Shown: piece by piece, positions 28,989 to 38,052 of the stretch
Position numbering within the stretch: position 1 is the stretch's first letter
Layout: each line of letters begins with the position of its first letter
Assembly (NCBI RefSeq): GCF_029868385.1
Contig: NZ_JARWNX010000047.1
Location: 1-64,000 of the forward strand
DNA: 64,000 nt
Direction of reading: 5' to 3'
Source of the DNA: Nocardia cyriacigeorgica
Lineage (GTDB): Bacteria > Actinomycetota > Actinomycetes > Mycobacteriales > Mycobacteriaceae
The notes under the pieces: generated by a model
Seen by the model: the letters and a program-made list of their open reading frames with translations, nothing else
The model's database searches: none
Told to the model about the DNA's origin: nothing
Position numbers and translations under genes: made by a program

Positions 28989-30061
28989 CCGCCGTCCTGC
29001 TGCTCGGCGGTACCGGCGCTGTCGGGCGCGGCTGCCTGGATGCGCTGCGCCGGACGGCCGATGTCACGGTGACCTTGGCCGGACGCGATGAGCAACGCCT
29101 GGCCGCGCTCGCCGACCCCGCGACGACCGTGGTACACGCCGATCTGCGCGCACCCGACCGGATCGCTGATCTGGCCGCCGAGGCCGATGTGGTGATCAAC
29201 TGCGCCGGTCCATCACATCGCTACAGCGCGGCTGTCGCGGGTGCGGTGATCGCGGCGGGGGCGGCCTACGTCGATCCGGGCGGCGATGACGCACTGCTGG
29301 AACGCCTGCGCGCGCAGGCACCGACAGCACCGGTCGTGCTGCAAGCCGGTGTGCAGCCGGGTATTTCGGGTCTGGCGCTGCGTGCGATCGCCGAGCGACT
29401 CGACGGTGAGGTAGACGAGTTCACTGTGTGGTGTGGTGGACTGCAACCGCTGACCGCCGCGGCGATCGAGGAGTACCTCGCCAGCCTGCGCGGCGATACG
29501 GGCACCGGTACGGTGCTGCGCGGGTCGCGGCGCATGCGCGTTCCGGCGAACTCGATGCCGCGCCCACCCGCGCCGCATTTCCCGGAATCGGCCGTCGCAC
29601 ACATCCATCTCGACGAGGAGACCGCGGCCGTCGCGGCCGCGCTCGGTGTATCCGAGGTGTCCTGGGCGAATGTATCCGACGGCAGCCACACCACCTCGGC
29701 GATCGGGCGGCTGCACGCCGAGACCGGGGATCAGCCGCTCACCTCGGACCGGCTCGCGGCCACACTCGCCGCCGCCCGGCTCGATCTGTTCGGTCGCGCA
29801 CCCTATTTCACGCTGGTCGCGCGGGCCGAAGGACCGAGCGGTGCGGCGTCGTCGACATTCACCTGCACCGACAGCTACGCGGCCAGCGGTGCGGTGGCGG
29901 CCGTCGCGGCCCTGAACACGGCGGCGACGCCGATCGGTGTCCACCCGCTGTGGGCTCTCGAGCCGATGCCGTTGTTCGCGGCGCTCGCCGCCGCGGTGCC
30001 GGGCCTGCGCATCGACATCGGGACGGACGCCGAAACCGCTGTGGAACAGGGGGCCCTATGA
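28985..30061 (+). CDS. Saccharopine dehydrogenase-like oxidoreductase
   Basis: The 358-residue protein has an N-terminal Rossmann motif AVLLLGGTGAVGRG with NADP-type features (TLAGRDEQR), then VINCAGPSHRYS and AGVQPGISGLAL, as in the saccharopine dehydrogenase NADP-binding family. The start ATG 28985 overlaps the NRPS stop. Such proteins occur in thiazoline metallophore clusters beside the thiazolinyl imide reductase. It may reduce an imine (thiazoline to thiazolidine) or act on a precursor. The exact step is unknown. Confidence 0.8.
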   Translation: MTAVLLLGGTGAVGRGCLDALRRTADVTVTLAGRDEQRLAALADPATTVVHADLRAPDRIADLAAEADVVINCAGPSHRYSAAVAGAVIAAGAAYVDPGGDDALLERLRAQAPTAPVVLQAGVQPGISGLALRAIAERLDGEVDEFTVWCGGLQPLTAAAIEEYLASLRGDTGTGTVLRGSRRMRVPANSMPRPPAPHFPESAVAHIHLDEETAAVAAALGVSEVSWANVSDGSHTTSAIGRLHAETGDQPLTSDRLAATLAAARLDLFGRAPYFTLVARAEGPSGAASSTFTCTDSYAASGAVAAVAALNTAATPIGVHPLWALEPMPLFAALAAAVPGLRIDIGTDAETAVEQGAL

Positions 30062-31071
30062 GGAAACGCGCCATCGTCGTCGGAGCCAGTTTCCCCGTCT
30101 ACGCCGAAGCCCTTGCGGGGCCGGACGCACCGGTCGAACTGATCGGGGTGCTCAGCCGCGGTTCGCAGACCGCCGATGCGCTGGCGAACCGGCTCGGGGT
30201 GGCGTCCTATCACCGGATCGAGGATCTGCCGCCGGTCGATATCGCCTTTGTCGTGGTGCGCTCGGGCATCGTCGGCGGGGCGGGCACCGAGATCAGTGCG
30301 CAACTGCTGCGGCGCGGTATCCATGTGCTCCAGGAGCAGCCGGTCCACGCCGACGAGATCATGTCCCTGCTCGCGATCGCGCGCAGCTGCTCGGTCCGGT
30401 ACGCGGTCAACGATTTCTACAGCGCGGTGGCCCCGGTGCGGCAGTTCATCGCGGCGGCGACCGCATTGACCCGGCAGGCGGCGGTGACCTATGTGCACGC
30501 GCGGGCCTCGCTCCAGGTGGCCTTCCCGTTGTTCACGATCCTCGCCCAAGTGGTGCCCCGGCTGACGCCGTCGACGATCGAGGCCGCACCCGCGACGGCG
30601 GGTCCGTTCACCTTCGGCCGGCTGACGCTCGCGACCGTGCCGGTCGACATCCTGATGCAGAACGAGCTGTGCCCCGAGGACCCGGACAGCCACGCCCGGT
30701 TGCTGCACGAGATCACCCTCGGCACCGACGCCGGAGAACTGATCCTCACCCACACCCACGGCAGCACCCGCTGGCAGCCACGTCAGCACCGCACACTGGT
30801 CGAACAGGGCGATCGCGCGCTGTCCGATATCGTCGGCACGCCCTACGACCCGACCGTGCACGAGGTGCGGCATGTGCTGTGGCCCGATGCCGTGCGCACA
30901 GCGGCAGCCGCGTTCGCCGAGGCGGTCGACCGGCCGCATCCCCTTGTCTCCCAACGTTTCCTGAAGGCGACCCGACTGTGGTCGGAGTTCACCGCCGCGC
31001 TCGGCCCGGCCGCATCCATTGCGCCCGCACCGATCCCGCCGGTGGTCGCCGGAGAGCTGATCACCTCATGA
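30058..31071 (+). CDS. Thiazolinyl imide reductase (Irp3/PchG family)
   Basis: The 337-residue Gfo/Idh/MocA-fold protein matches the thiazolinyl imide reductases that use NADPH to reduce one carrier-bound thiazoline to thiazolidine in pyochelin and yersiniabactin assembly. Seen: nucleotide loop AIVVGASFPVYAEAL, RGIHVLQEQPVHADEI (the family EKP-like active-site segment as EQPVH), and VNDFYSAVAPVRQF. It overlaps genes on both sides by ATGA. Its presence argues that at least one ring in the product is a thiazolidine. Confidence 0.88.
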   Translation: MRKRAIVVGASFPVYAEALAGPDAPVELIGVLSRGSQTADALANRLGVASYHRIEDLPPVDIAFVVVRSGIVGGAGTEISAQLLRRGIHVLQEQPVHADEIMSLLAIARSCSVRYAVNDFYSAVAPVRQFIAAATALTRQAAVTYVHARASLQVAFPLFTILAQVVPRLTPSTIEAAPATAGPFTFGRLTLATVPVDILMQNELCPEDPDSHARLLHEITLGTDAGELILTHTHGSTRWQPRQHRTLVEQGDRALSDIVGTPYDPTVHEVRHVLWPDAVRTAAAAFAEAVDRPHPLVSQRFLKATRLWSEFTAALGPAASIAPAPIPPVVAGELITS

Positions 31072-31823
31072 CCATACGAATCGAACGACTGACCCGATCC
31101 GATGCGCGCGGCGGCACCGCGCTGGTGGTATTTCCGCATGCCGGAGGCAGTCCGCGCTACTACGCGCCATGGAGTCTGCTGTCACCGGCGCCGCTGGACC
31201 TCCACGGCATCACCTACCCCGGACGCGACCTACTGATCGATGAACCGGTCGCCGACAGCGTCGGCGAACTGGCCGCGGAATGCGCGAGCGCGCTCGGCCC
31301 GATCGCGCAGGCGTCCCCGGTCGTATTCTTCGGCCACTCCATGGGCGGGTTCGTCGCCTTCGAGACCGCCCGCGCACTCGAACGCGACGGCATCTCGATC
31401 GCCGCGCTGATCGTCTCCGGATGCGACGCCGCCCATCTCGGCACCACCGATCGCTGGCATCTGGCCTCCGATGACGATCTGATCGCCCATATCGCCGCGC
31501 TCGACCCTCGCGCGGGCGCGGCGCTGGCGGTGCCCGCGCTGCGCCGACTGTTCCTGCCGACCCTGCGCGCCGACTATCGCCTCTCCGAAACCTACCGCGG
31601 ACGTATCGATGATTCGGTCGGCTGCCCCGTGCACGCGGTGTACGGGACAGCCGATCCCGATATCACTGCGGGCGGACCACAACGCTGGGAAATGCATGCC
31701 CGCAACGAGTTCCAGGTCGAGACCTTCCCCGGCGGGCACTTCTACGTCGCCGAGCACGGCGCGCGGATTCTCGACTACATCGCCAGGGCCGCGGGTCTCG
31801 GCGTGCCGCAGAATCACAGGTGA
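31068..31823 (+). CDS. Type II thioesterase
   Basis: The 251-residue alpha/beta hydrolase matches stand-alone editing thioesterases of NRPS/PKS clusters: VVFPHAGGSPRYY at the N-terminus, nucleophile elbow FFGHSMGGFVAFE with the normal Ser, acidic residue in YGTADPDI, and His in FPGGHFYVAEH. It should clear mis-primed or stalled carriers. Compare the NRPS-bound TE upstream, where Ser is replaced by Cys. Start overlaps the reductase stop. Confidence 0.92.
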   Translation: MTIRIERLTRSDARGGTALVVFPHAGGSPRYYAPWSLLSPAPLDLHGITYPGRDLLIDEPVADSVGELAAECASALGPIAQASPVVFFGHSMGGFVAFETARALERDGISIAALIVSGCDAAHLGTTDRWHLASDDDLIAHIAALDPRAGAALAVPALRRLFLPTLRADYRLSETYRGRIDDSVGCPVHAVYGTADPDITAGGPQRWEMHARNEFQVETFPGGHFYVAEHGARILDYIARAAGLGVPQNHR

Positions 31824-31830
31824 TCCGGGT

Positions 31831-33069
31831 ATGAAGGTCTCCGGTGCGGCCGGGACGCGGGTCGGCGGCCCGAAGCGTTATCTGTGGATGCTCGGTTTCG
31901 TCGCGCCCGCCTGTGCGCTACTGCCCTCGCAGCTGGTGTACCGGACCGGTGTCGAGCTGTTCTGGTGGATCGGTCCGATCATCGTGTTCCTCGTGATCCC
32001 GGTGCTGGATCGGCTGGTGGGCGACGACAGCAGCGACCTGAGTGCCGACGAGTACGCCGCTGTGGCCGAGGGCCGTTTCTACCGTTGGTGCCTCTATTCG
32101 TTCCTGCCGGTGCAATTCGCGAGCCTGGTGGTCGCGAGCTATCTGTGGGCGGGCGATGAACTGAGCACGATGGCCGAACTCGGTCTCGCGGTGACCGTCG
32201 GATTCGTCAGCGGTATCGGAGCGAACGTCGCGCACGAGCTGGGCCACCGGGTGCGGCGACTGGAACGCGTACTGGCCATGGCAGCGCTCGCTCAGTCCGG
32301 CTACGGCCATTTCCCGGTGGAGCACAACCGCGGGCATCACGTGTGGGTCGCGACGCCGCGTGATCCGGCCAGCAGCAGGCTCGGTGAATCGCTGTGGGAA
32401 TTCCTGCCGCGATGCGTGTTCGGCGGATTTCGTTCGGCGCTGCGGCTGGAGCGGGAACGGTTGCGGCGCAAGGGTAAGTCCTGGTGGTGTGTCGACAACC
32501 AGATCCTGTCGGCGTGGGCGGCGACCGCCGTGCTGTTCGGTGCGTTGATGCTGGCGTTCGGTCCGGGGGTGCTGCCGTGGCTCGTGGTGCAGGCGGTTGT
32601 CGGCATCGTATTGCTGGAGGCGGTGAACTACGTCGAGCATTACGGCCTGCTGCGCGAGCAGCTGCCCGACGGCCGCTATCGGCGCTGCACGCCGCGCGAC
32701 AGCTGGAACAGCGACCGCATCCTCACCAATGCCTTCCTGTTCAACCTGCAACGCCACAGCGACCATCACATGTATCCGGGTCGCCGCTATCACACACTGC
32801 GCAGCGCCGCCGGTGCACCGCAATTGCCCGCGGGGTACATCACGATGCTGATGCTGGCCGCCATCGCGCCGTGGTGGCGAGCGGTCATGGACAAACGAGT
32901 GCTCGACCACTATTCGGGCGATGTGACGCTGGCGAATCTGCATCCACGCAAACGTGATTCGCTGCTGGCGAAGTACGGGGCGGTGCACCCCGACGATGTC
33001 GGGCGCGAGGTGGTTCGGCACGGGCCGGTGGTGAACCGGCCGGGGATCGCGCGCTACAGTATCGATTGA
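31831..33069 (+). CDS. AlkB-type membrane alkane/fatty-acyl monooxygenase
   Basis: The 412-residue integral membrane non-haem diiron enzyme carries all AlkB histidine motifs: HELGHR, EHNRGHHVWV, the NYVEHYGLLR signature and LQRHSDHHMYP. There are about six transmembrane helices. It starts seven bases after the thioesterase stop, so it belongs to the metallophore operon and not to an alkane operon; no rubredoxin gene is adjacent. Inferred role: terminal or near-terminal oxidation of the fatty acyl tail selected by the FAAL domain. AlkB-fold desaturases cannot be excluded. Its stop codon lies inside the next candidate Zur box. Confidence 0.9.
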   Translation: MKVSGAAGTRVGGPKRYLWMLGFVAPACALLPSQLVYRTGVELFWWIGPIIVFLVIPVLDRLVGDDSSDLSADEYAAVAEGRFYRWCLYSFLPVQFASLVVASYLWAGDELSTMAELGLAVTVGFVSGIGANVAHELGHRVRRLERVLAMAALAQSGYGHFPVEHNRGHHVWVATPRDPASSRLGESLWEFLPRCVFGGFRSALRLERERLRRKGKSWWCVDNQILSAWAATAVLFGALMLAFGPGVLPWLVVQAVVGIVLLEAVNYVEHYGLLREQLPDGRYRRCTPRDSWNSDRILTNAFLFNLQRHSDHHMYPGRRYHTLRSAAGAPQLPAGYITMLMLAAIAPWWRAVMDKRVLDHYSGDVTLANLHPRKRDSLLAKYGAVHPDDVGREVVRHGPVVNRPGIARYSID

Positions 33070-33081
33070 CAATGATTGTCA
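33067..33081. promoter_or_regulatory. Candidate Zur operator of the transport operon
   Basis: TGACAATGATTGTCA is a perfect 7-1-7 inverted repeat. It overlaps a consensus -35 hexamer TTGACA (33066-33071); a possible -10 AAATGT lies 17 bases on (33089-33094). The box overlaps the stop codon of the AlkB-like gene, and the ABC gene starts at 33110. It resembles the boxes at 14209 and 43268. Confidence 0.75.
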
Positions 33082-33109
33082 TTAACGGAAATGTCTGGGT
33101 CGGGGACTC

Positions 33110-34891
33110 ATGACGATCGAAGGGTTGGGTATGTCAGATCGCTCCGTCGTGGCAGCGCCTTCGGTTCTCGCCGCCGGTCGATCGACCTTGATCGGATGTG
33201 CCGTCCTCACCGCGGTCAGCGCGCTGGCCGGGATGGCGCCGCTGATCGCGGTGGTCGAGATCAGCAGGCGGTTGCTGGCCGGCGATACCGAGGTGTGGCC
33301 GATCATCGTGGTGGCACTGGTGGGCCTCGCGGTGCGCCAGCTCGGGACCTTCGGCGCCGGGGTACTGACCCACCTGGCCGATATCCGGGTCTCGTTCCGC
33401 ATCCGACGTGATCTGCTCGCCAAACTCGAGCGGGTTCCGCTGACCTGGTTCACCGACCGCAACTCCGGTCTGGTGAAGAAGACCGTGGAAGACGATGTGG
33501 CGGCGCTGCATCAGCTCATCGCGCATTCGGTGGTCGAACTCACCGCCGCCGCGGTGCCGCCGGTGGTCGCCATCGGCTACCTGTTCTACGTCGATTGGCG
33601 GATGGCGCTGATCACGTTGCTACCCATGATCATCGGTCTGCTCGTCTACCAACGTGCGATGGCGGGGGCGGGGTCCAAATACCCGGAGTTCATGCAGTGG
33701 CTCGAACGCCTCAACGGCGCCGCGGTGGAATTCGTCAACGGCATCGGCGTGGTGAAAGCGTTCGGCACGCCAGGGGTGGCTAACCGCCGGTTCCAGGATG
33801 TCTCGACCAACTTCGCGCACTTCTTCCTCAGCTGGTCCAAGTCGACGAGTGTCGCGGGCGTCATCGCCGAGGTACTGGTGTCACCGCCGAGCGTGCTGGT
33901 GGTTGTCGCGAGCGCGGGATCCGTGCTCACCCTCACCGGACATCTGCCGCTGGTGAGCCTGGTGGCCTTCCTGGTCTTCGGCACCGTCATCACCGCGGGG
34001 TTGATGACCGTCATGATGACGGTGCATCCGCTGGTCACCGCACTGCAAGTGGCGCAGAGCATCCGGGAGCTGCTGTCGGGCCCCGAACTGCCGACCGCCG
34101 CCGACCCGAAGCCCTTCGATCCCACCTACGACGGTCCGGTGGTGCGGATGCGCGGCGTCCGATACACCTACGGCGACACCATCGCCCTCGACGGTATCGA
34201 CCTCGCACTCCACCGCGGCACCATCACCGCGCTGGTCGGCCCCTCCGGCTCCGGCAAGTCCACCCTCGCGAAACTGCTGCCGCGCTTCGACGATCCGGCG
34301 GCGGGCTCGGTGGAACTGTACGGCGTGGACCTGCGGGAAGCCGATCCGGCGCAGCTGTATCAGCAGGTGGCCTTCGTCCTCCAGGACGCCGATCTGCTCC
34401 GCATGAGCATCCGGGACAATATCCGCCTCGGCCGCCCGGACGCCGACGACGCCGCGGTCATCGAGGCGGCGCGGAAAGCGCAGATCCTCGAACGCGTCAT
34501 CGAGCTGCCCCGCGGACTGGACTCGGTGGTCGGCGAGGACGCGCAGCTGTCCGGTGGTGAACAACAACGCGTCTGCATCGCCCGCGCCATTCTGGCCGAC
34601 CGCCCGGTGCTGGTGCTCGATGAGGCCACCGCCAGTGCGGACCCGGAGAACGAAGCCAGGATTCAGGATGCGTTGAGCGAGGTCGCGGCGGGCCGGACGG
34701 TGCTGGTGATCGCCCACCGGCTCAGCACGATTCGCGGCGCGGACCGCATCGTCGTGCTCGACGGTGGCGGTATCGCCGAACAAGGGACGCACGAGGAACT
34801 TCTGGCCGGAGCCGGTCTGTACGCCCGGCTGTGGGAACACGATCAGCGCGCCCATACGGTCGTCGCGGCGGAGATGGGGGTCGGTCGATGA
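33110..34891 (+). CDS. ABC transporter, YbtP/IrtA-like fused permease-ATPase
   Basis: The 593-residue half-transporter has a six-helix exporter-fold membrane domain (about 20-320) and a C-terminal ATPase: Walker A GPSGSGKST near 377, signature LSGGEQQR near 480, Walker B VLVLDEATAS, H-loop AHRLS near 534. Heterodimers of this fold import metallophores in YbtPQ and IrtAB, despite the exporter topology. IrtA's N-terminal FAD/siderophore-interaction domain is absent. It begins 28 bases after the Zur-like box. ATG 33131 is an alternative start. Confidence 0.87.
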   Translation: MTIEGLGMSDRSVVAAPSVLAAGRSTLIGCAVLTAVSALAGMAPLIAVVEISRRLLAGDTEVWPIIVVALVGLAVRQLGTFGAGVLTHLADIRVSFRIRRDLLAKLERVPLTWFTDRNSGLVKKTVEDDVAALHQLIAHSVVELTAAAVPPVVAIGYLFYVDWRMALITLLPMIIGLLVYQRAMAGAGSKYPEFMQWLERLNGAAVEFVNGIGVVKAFGTPGVANRRFQDVSTNFAHFFLSWSKSTSVAGVIAEVLVSPPSVLVVVASAGSVLTLTGHLPLVSLVAFLVFGTVITAGLMTVMMTVHPLVTALQVAQSIRELLSGPELPTAADPKPFDPTYDGPVVRMRGVRYTYGDTIALDGIDLALHRGTITALVGPSGSGKSTLAKLLPRFDDPAAGSVELYGVDLREADPAQLYQQVAFVLQDADLLRMSIRDNIRLGRPDADDAAVIEAARKAQILERVIELPRGLDSVVGEDAQLSGGEQQRVCIARAILADRPVLVLDEATASADPENEARIQDALSEVAAGRTVLVIAHRLSTIRGADRIVVLDGGGIAEQGTHEELLAGAGLYARLWEHDQRAHTVVAAEMGVGR

Positions 34892-36666
34892 TTACGATGA
34901 TTCGCTATCTGATGGAGTTGCTCGACGACGGTGGCCGCCGCCGACTGCGCACCATGCTGTGGCTGCAAGGCGCACAGGGTGTGCTTCAGGGGCTCGGGTT
35001 CCTGTTCGTCGCGCCGTTGATCGGCGCGCTGGCGGCCGATCCGGTCGACGGCACGGCCGTCGGAGGTTGGATCGCGGCGATCGCGGCGGTGGTCGGTGTG
35101 CACCATGTGCTGTTCTCCTGGAGCACTTCGATGGGATATCTGGTGGGCACCGATGTGCTCACCAGTTTCCACACCAGGATCGGAAACCATCTGGCGCGCT
35201 TGCCGATCGGCTGGTTCGACGGTGATCGCACCGGGCCGGTCGGCCGTCTGCTCAGCAAGGCCACCATGGACGTGGCCAATATTCCGGCGCATCTGCTGCG
35301 GCATGTGGTGGTCGGTGTCACCGCCCCGATCACCATGATCATCGGCAGCTACGTCCTCGATTGGCGGATCGGGCTGGCCTTCACCGCGGGCACCGTGCTG
35401 TGCGCCTTCGCGCTGTGGCTGTTGATGGTGATCATCCACCGCAATGATGATCAGTACGAGCACGATATCGGCGTCTCCGCCTCCCGGATCGTCGAGTTCG
35501 CCCGGCAGCAACCGACCCTGCGCGCCTACGGTGTGCGTCGACGGCCCGAACTCGGCACGCTCGAGGAATCGCTGGAACGCCAGCAGCTGTCGCAATCGCG
35601 GCTCACCATTCGCGGCGCCTGGGGCATGATCGCCTTCTTCGGCACGGTGCAGCTCGTCCTCACCGGTGTCATCGCATTGGCCGTGGCATTCGCAGTGGAC
35701 GGAACCCTCGCGGTGCCCACCATGATCGGGCTGTTGATCATCACGCTGCGGATGCTCGACCCACTGGCCCAGCTCGGTGAACTCGCCGGACATGTGCAGG
35801 TGAACGCCGATGCCATCCAGCGGGTGCGGGCGCTGCTCGCGGTGGCGCCGCTGCCCGAACCGGCGCAGGGCGCCGAACCCGCGGGCGCCGATGTCGAACT
35901 GCGGGGTGTCACCTTCGGCTATGGCGGAGCCGATACGGTGCTCACCGGTATCGATGCCCATCTGCCGCAGGGATCGCTCACCGCGGTGGTCGGCCCGTCC
36001 GGGGCGGGGAAGTCCACCCTGCTCAAACTCGTGGCGCGCTTCTTCGACGTCGATGACGGCGCGGTGCTCATCGGCGGCCGTGACGTCCGCGAACTCGGCA
36101 GCGACGGAGTATCCAGGGTGACCGCGCAGGTATTCCAGAACGTGTACCTGTTCGAGGGCACCATCGCCGACAACCTGCGCATGGCCGACCCCACCGCATC
36201 CGATGAAGATCTGGCCCGAGTCGCCCGGATCGCGCGGTTGGACGAGGTGATCGAACGCCTACCCGACGGCTGGGACACCCGCGTCGGCGAGGCCGGTTCC
36301 ACCCTGTCCGGTGGGGAGAAACAGCGCGTGTCGATCGCGCGCGCCCTGCTCAAGGACGCGCCGATCGTGCTGCTCGACGAAGCGACAGCGGCGCTCGACC
36401 CCGTCAACGAGGCCGCCGTCGCCGACGCGATCCACGAACTGGCCGCCGACCGGACCGTCGTCGTGGTCGCGCACCGGTTGTCGACGGTCCTCGCCGCCGA
36501 CCAGATCCTGGTCCTCGACCGCGGCCGCATCGTCGAGCGCGGAACGCATGAGGATCTGCTGACGGCGGCGGGAGTCTACGCACGATTCTGGAACGAACGA
36601 CTACGCGCCAAGGGCTGGCAACTCAGCGCCGCCGACGGATCTCGAGTACAGGCAGGACAATCGTGA
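34888..36666 (+). CDS. ABC transporter, YbtQ/IrtB-like fused permease-ATPase
   Basis: The 592-residue partner of the preceding half-transporter has the same layout: six membrane helices, Walker A GPSGAGKST near 370, signature LSGGEKQR near 472, Walker B IVLLDEATAA and AHRLS. The start ATG 34888 overlaps the upstream stop, which fits a 1:1 heterodimer. Expected to sit in the cytoplasmic membrane and take up the metal-loaded product, by analogy with YbtPQ/IrtAB; export cannot be excluded from sequence alone. Confidence 0.87.
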   Translation: MITMIRYLMELLDDGGRRRLRTMLWLQGAQGVLQGLGFLFVAPLIGALAADPVDGTAVGGWIAAIAAVVGVHHVLFSWSTSMGYLVGTDVLTSFHTRIGNHLARLPIGWFDGDRTGPVGRLLSKATMDVANIPAHLLRHVVVGVTAPITMIIGSYVLDWRIGLAFTAGTVLCAFALWLLMVIIHRNDDQYEHDIGVSASRIVEFARQQPTLRAYGVRRRPELGTLEESLERQQLSQSRLTIRGAWGMIAFFGTVQLVLTGVIALAVAFAVDGTLAVPTMIGLLIITLRMLDPLAQLGELAGHVQVNADAIQRVRALLAVAPLPEPAQGAEPAGADVELRGVTFGYGGADTVLTGIDAHLPQGSLTAVVGPSGAGKSTLLKLVARFFDVDDGAVLIGGRDVRELGSDGVSRVTAQVFQNVYLFEGTIADNLRMADPTASDEDLARVARIARLDEVIERLPDGWDTRVGEAGSTLSGGEKQRVSIARALLKDAPIVLLDEATAALDPVNEAAVADAIHELAADRTVVVVAHRLSTVLAADQILVLDRGRIVERGTHEDLLTAAGVYARFWNERLRAKGWQLSAADGSRVQAGQS

Positions 36667-37283
36667 GCACGCCGCAGGTCGAACAGCGACGCACCATCGA
36701 TATCCGGATGAGTCCGCGCGATCTCATCACCATCGGAATCTTCGGCGCGCTCTACACCGTGATCGTCTTCGCCATCAACGCGCTCGGATTCCTCAACCCG
36801 ACGATCATGCTGCTCGCCCTCGCCGCCAGCATCGTCGCCGGTGGGGTGCCGTTCATGCTGTTCCTCACCAGGGTGCGCCACGCGGGGATGGTCACCGTCT
36901 TCGCGATCGTCACCGCCGGATTGCTCACGCTCACCGGGCATCCGGTCGTCGGGTTCGTCATCACGGTCGGTTGCGCGCTACTCGCCGAGGTCATCCTGTG
37001 GCTCGGCCGCTACCGATCCCGCTGGGCCGGTGTCTTCGCCTACGCGGTCTACGCGATGTGGTACGTCGGCCCGCTGCTTCCGGTGTTCTACGACCGCGAC
37101 GCCTACTTCTCGAGTCCGTCCATGCAACAGATGGGCTCGGACTATCTGGAACAGATGGACCGGCTGCTCTCACCGACCGTGCTGATCGCCTTCGACCTGT
37201 CCACCGTGGTCCTCGGCTTCCTCGGCGGACTGCTCGGATCCCGTTTGCTCGACAAGCATTTCGAGAAGGCGGGCCTGGCTTGA
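36663..37283 (+). CDS. ECF transporter S component, MptD family
   Basis: The 206-residue membrane protein has about five to six helices and the MptD-like opening RMSPRDLITIGIFGALYTVI. This family is the putative substrate-binding subunit of energy-coupling-factor transporters often found beside YbtPQ-like ABC genes in metallophore loci. GTG start overlaps the upstream stop (GTGA). A conserved acidic/aromatic loop (FYDRDAYFSS) follows the fourth helix. Substrate unknown; the context suggests a metallophore or its breakdown product. Confidence 0.82.
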   Translation: MSTPQVEQRRTIDIRMSPRDLITIGIFGALYTVIVFAINALGFLNPTIMLLALAASIVAGGVPFMLFLTRVRHAGMVTVFAIVTAGLLTLTGHPVVGFVITVGCALLAEVILWLGRYRSRWAGVFAYAVYAMWYVGPLLPVFYDRDAYFSSPSMQQMGSDYLEQMDRLLSPTVLIAFDLSTVVLGFLGGLLGSRLLDKHFEKAGLA

Positions 37284-37293
37284 CCGTCCCGAT

Positions 37294-38052
37294 GTGCGGC
37301 CGGTGACGTCGATGGCCACCCTCACCCAGGACCCACCGATCCGGTCGTGGCGTGACCGGCGACTACGCCTGGATCCACGCACGAAGATCCTGCTGGTCCT
37401 CGGCGCCAGTGTCATCGTGATGGCTCCGGGCGGGCTCCGATTCTGTGCGGCCTGCCTCATCGTGGGGGTGCTGCTGGCGATCGGTGAGGGCGCATGGACG
37501 CGGGTGATCGTATTGCCCGCCGCGGCAGCGGTTCTCGCCGCGGTGGCCTTCGCGCTGCCCGCACTGGTCCGGCATCCGGTGCTCGGCGTCATCGGGACGG
37601 TCGCGGCCTATCTGTTGCGGCTGCTCGCCATCGGTGGGATCGCTGCGCACCTGGTCCGGACGACGGGCCCCGCGGATTTCACGGCCGCGCTGCGCGCCGC
37701 GCGGGTGCCGAGGGCGCTGACGGTCAGCGCGGCGGTGATGCTGCGATTCGTGCCGACCATCATCGCCGAGGCGCTGGCCGTCCGCGACGCCATGCGCCTG
37801 CGTGGGCTCGGTGGTGTCCGCGGCTGGCTCCGGCACCCGATCCTGAGCATCGAGTACTTCACCGTGCCGCTCATCGCCTCCAGTCTTCGGGTGGCCGACG
37901 ATCTCTCGGCCGCCGCGCTGTTGCGCGGACTCGGCTCCACCACCACACCGACGAGCATGCATCCGCCGCGTCTGCGCCTCGCCGACGCCATCGCGGTGAT
38001 CCTCGCCGCGGCGCTGGTGCTGGCCACACTGTGGTACGGAGGTCAGCCGTGA
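37294..38052 (+). CDS. ECF transporter T component (EcfT-like)
   Basis: The ~250-residue membrane protein has four to five helices and EcfT coupling motifs: RLDPRTKILLVLGAS near the N-terminus, ARVPRALTVSAAVMLRFVP, and AMRLRGLGG, the A-R-G-type coupling helix that binds the ATPase. The start is uncertain among GTG 37294, GTG 37303 and ATG 37312; none has a strong ribosome site. It lies between the S component and the ATPase of the same cassette. Confidence 0.83.
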   Translation: MRPVTSMATLTQDPPIRSWRDRRLRLDPRTKILLVLGASVIVMAPGGLRFCAACLIVGVLLAIGEGAWTRVIVLPAAAAVLAAVAFALPALVRHPVLGVIGTVAAYLLRLLAIGGIAAHLVRTTGPADFTAALRAARVPRALTVSAAVMLRFVPTIIAEALAVRDAMRLRGLGGVRGWLRHPILSIEYFTVPLIASSLRVADDLSAAALLRGLGSTTTPTSMHPPRLRLADAIAVILAAALVLATLWYGGQP

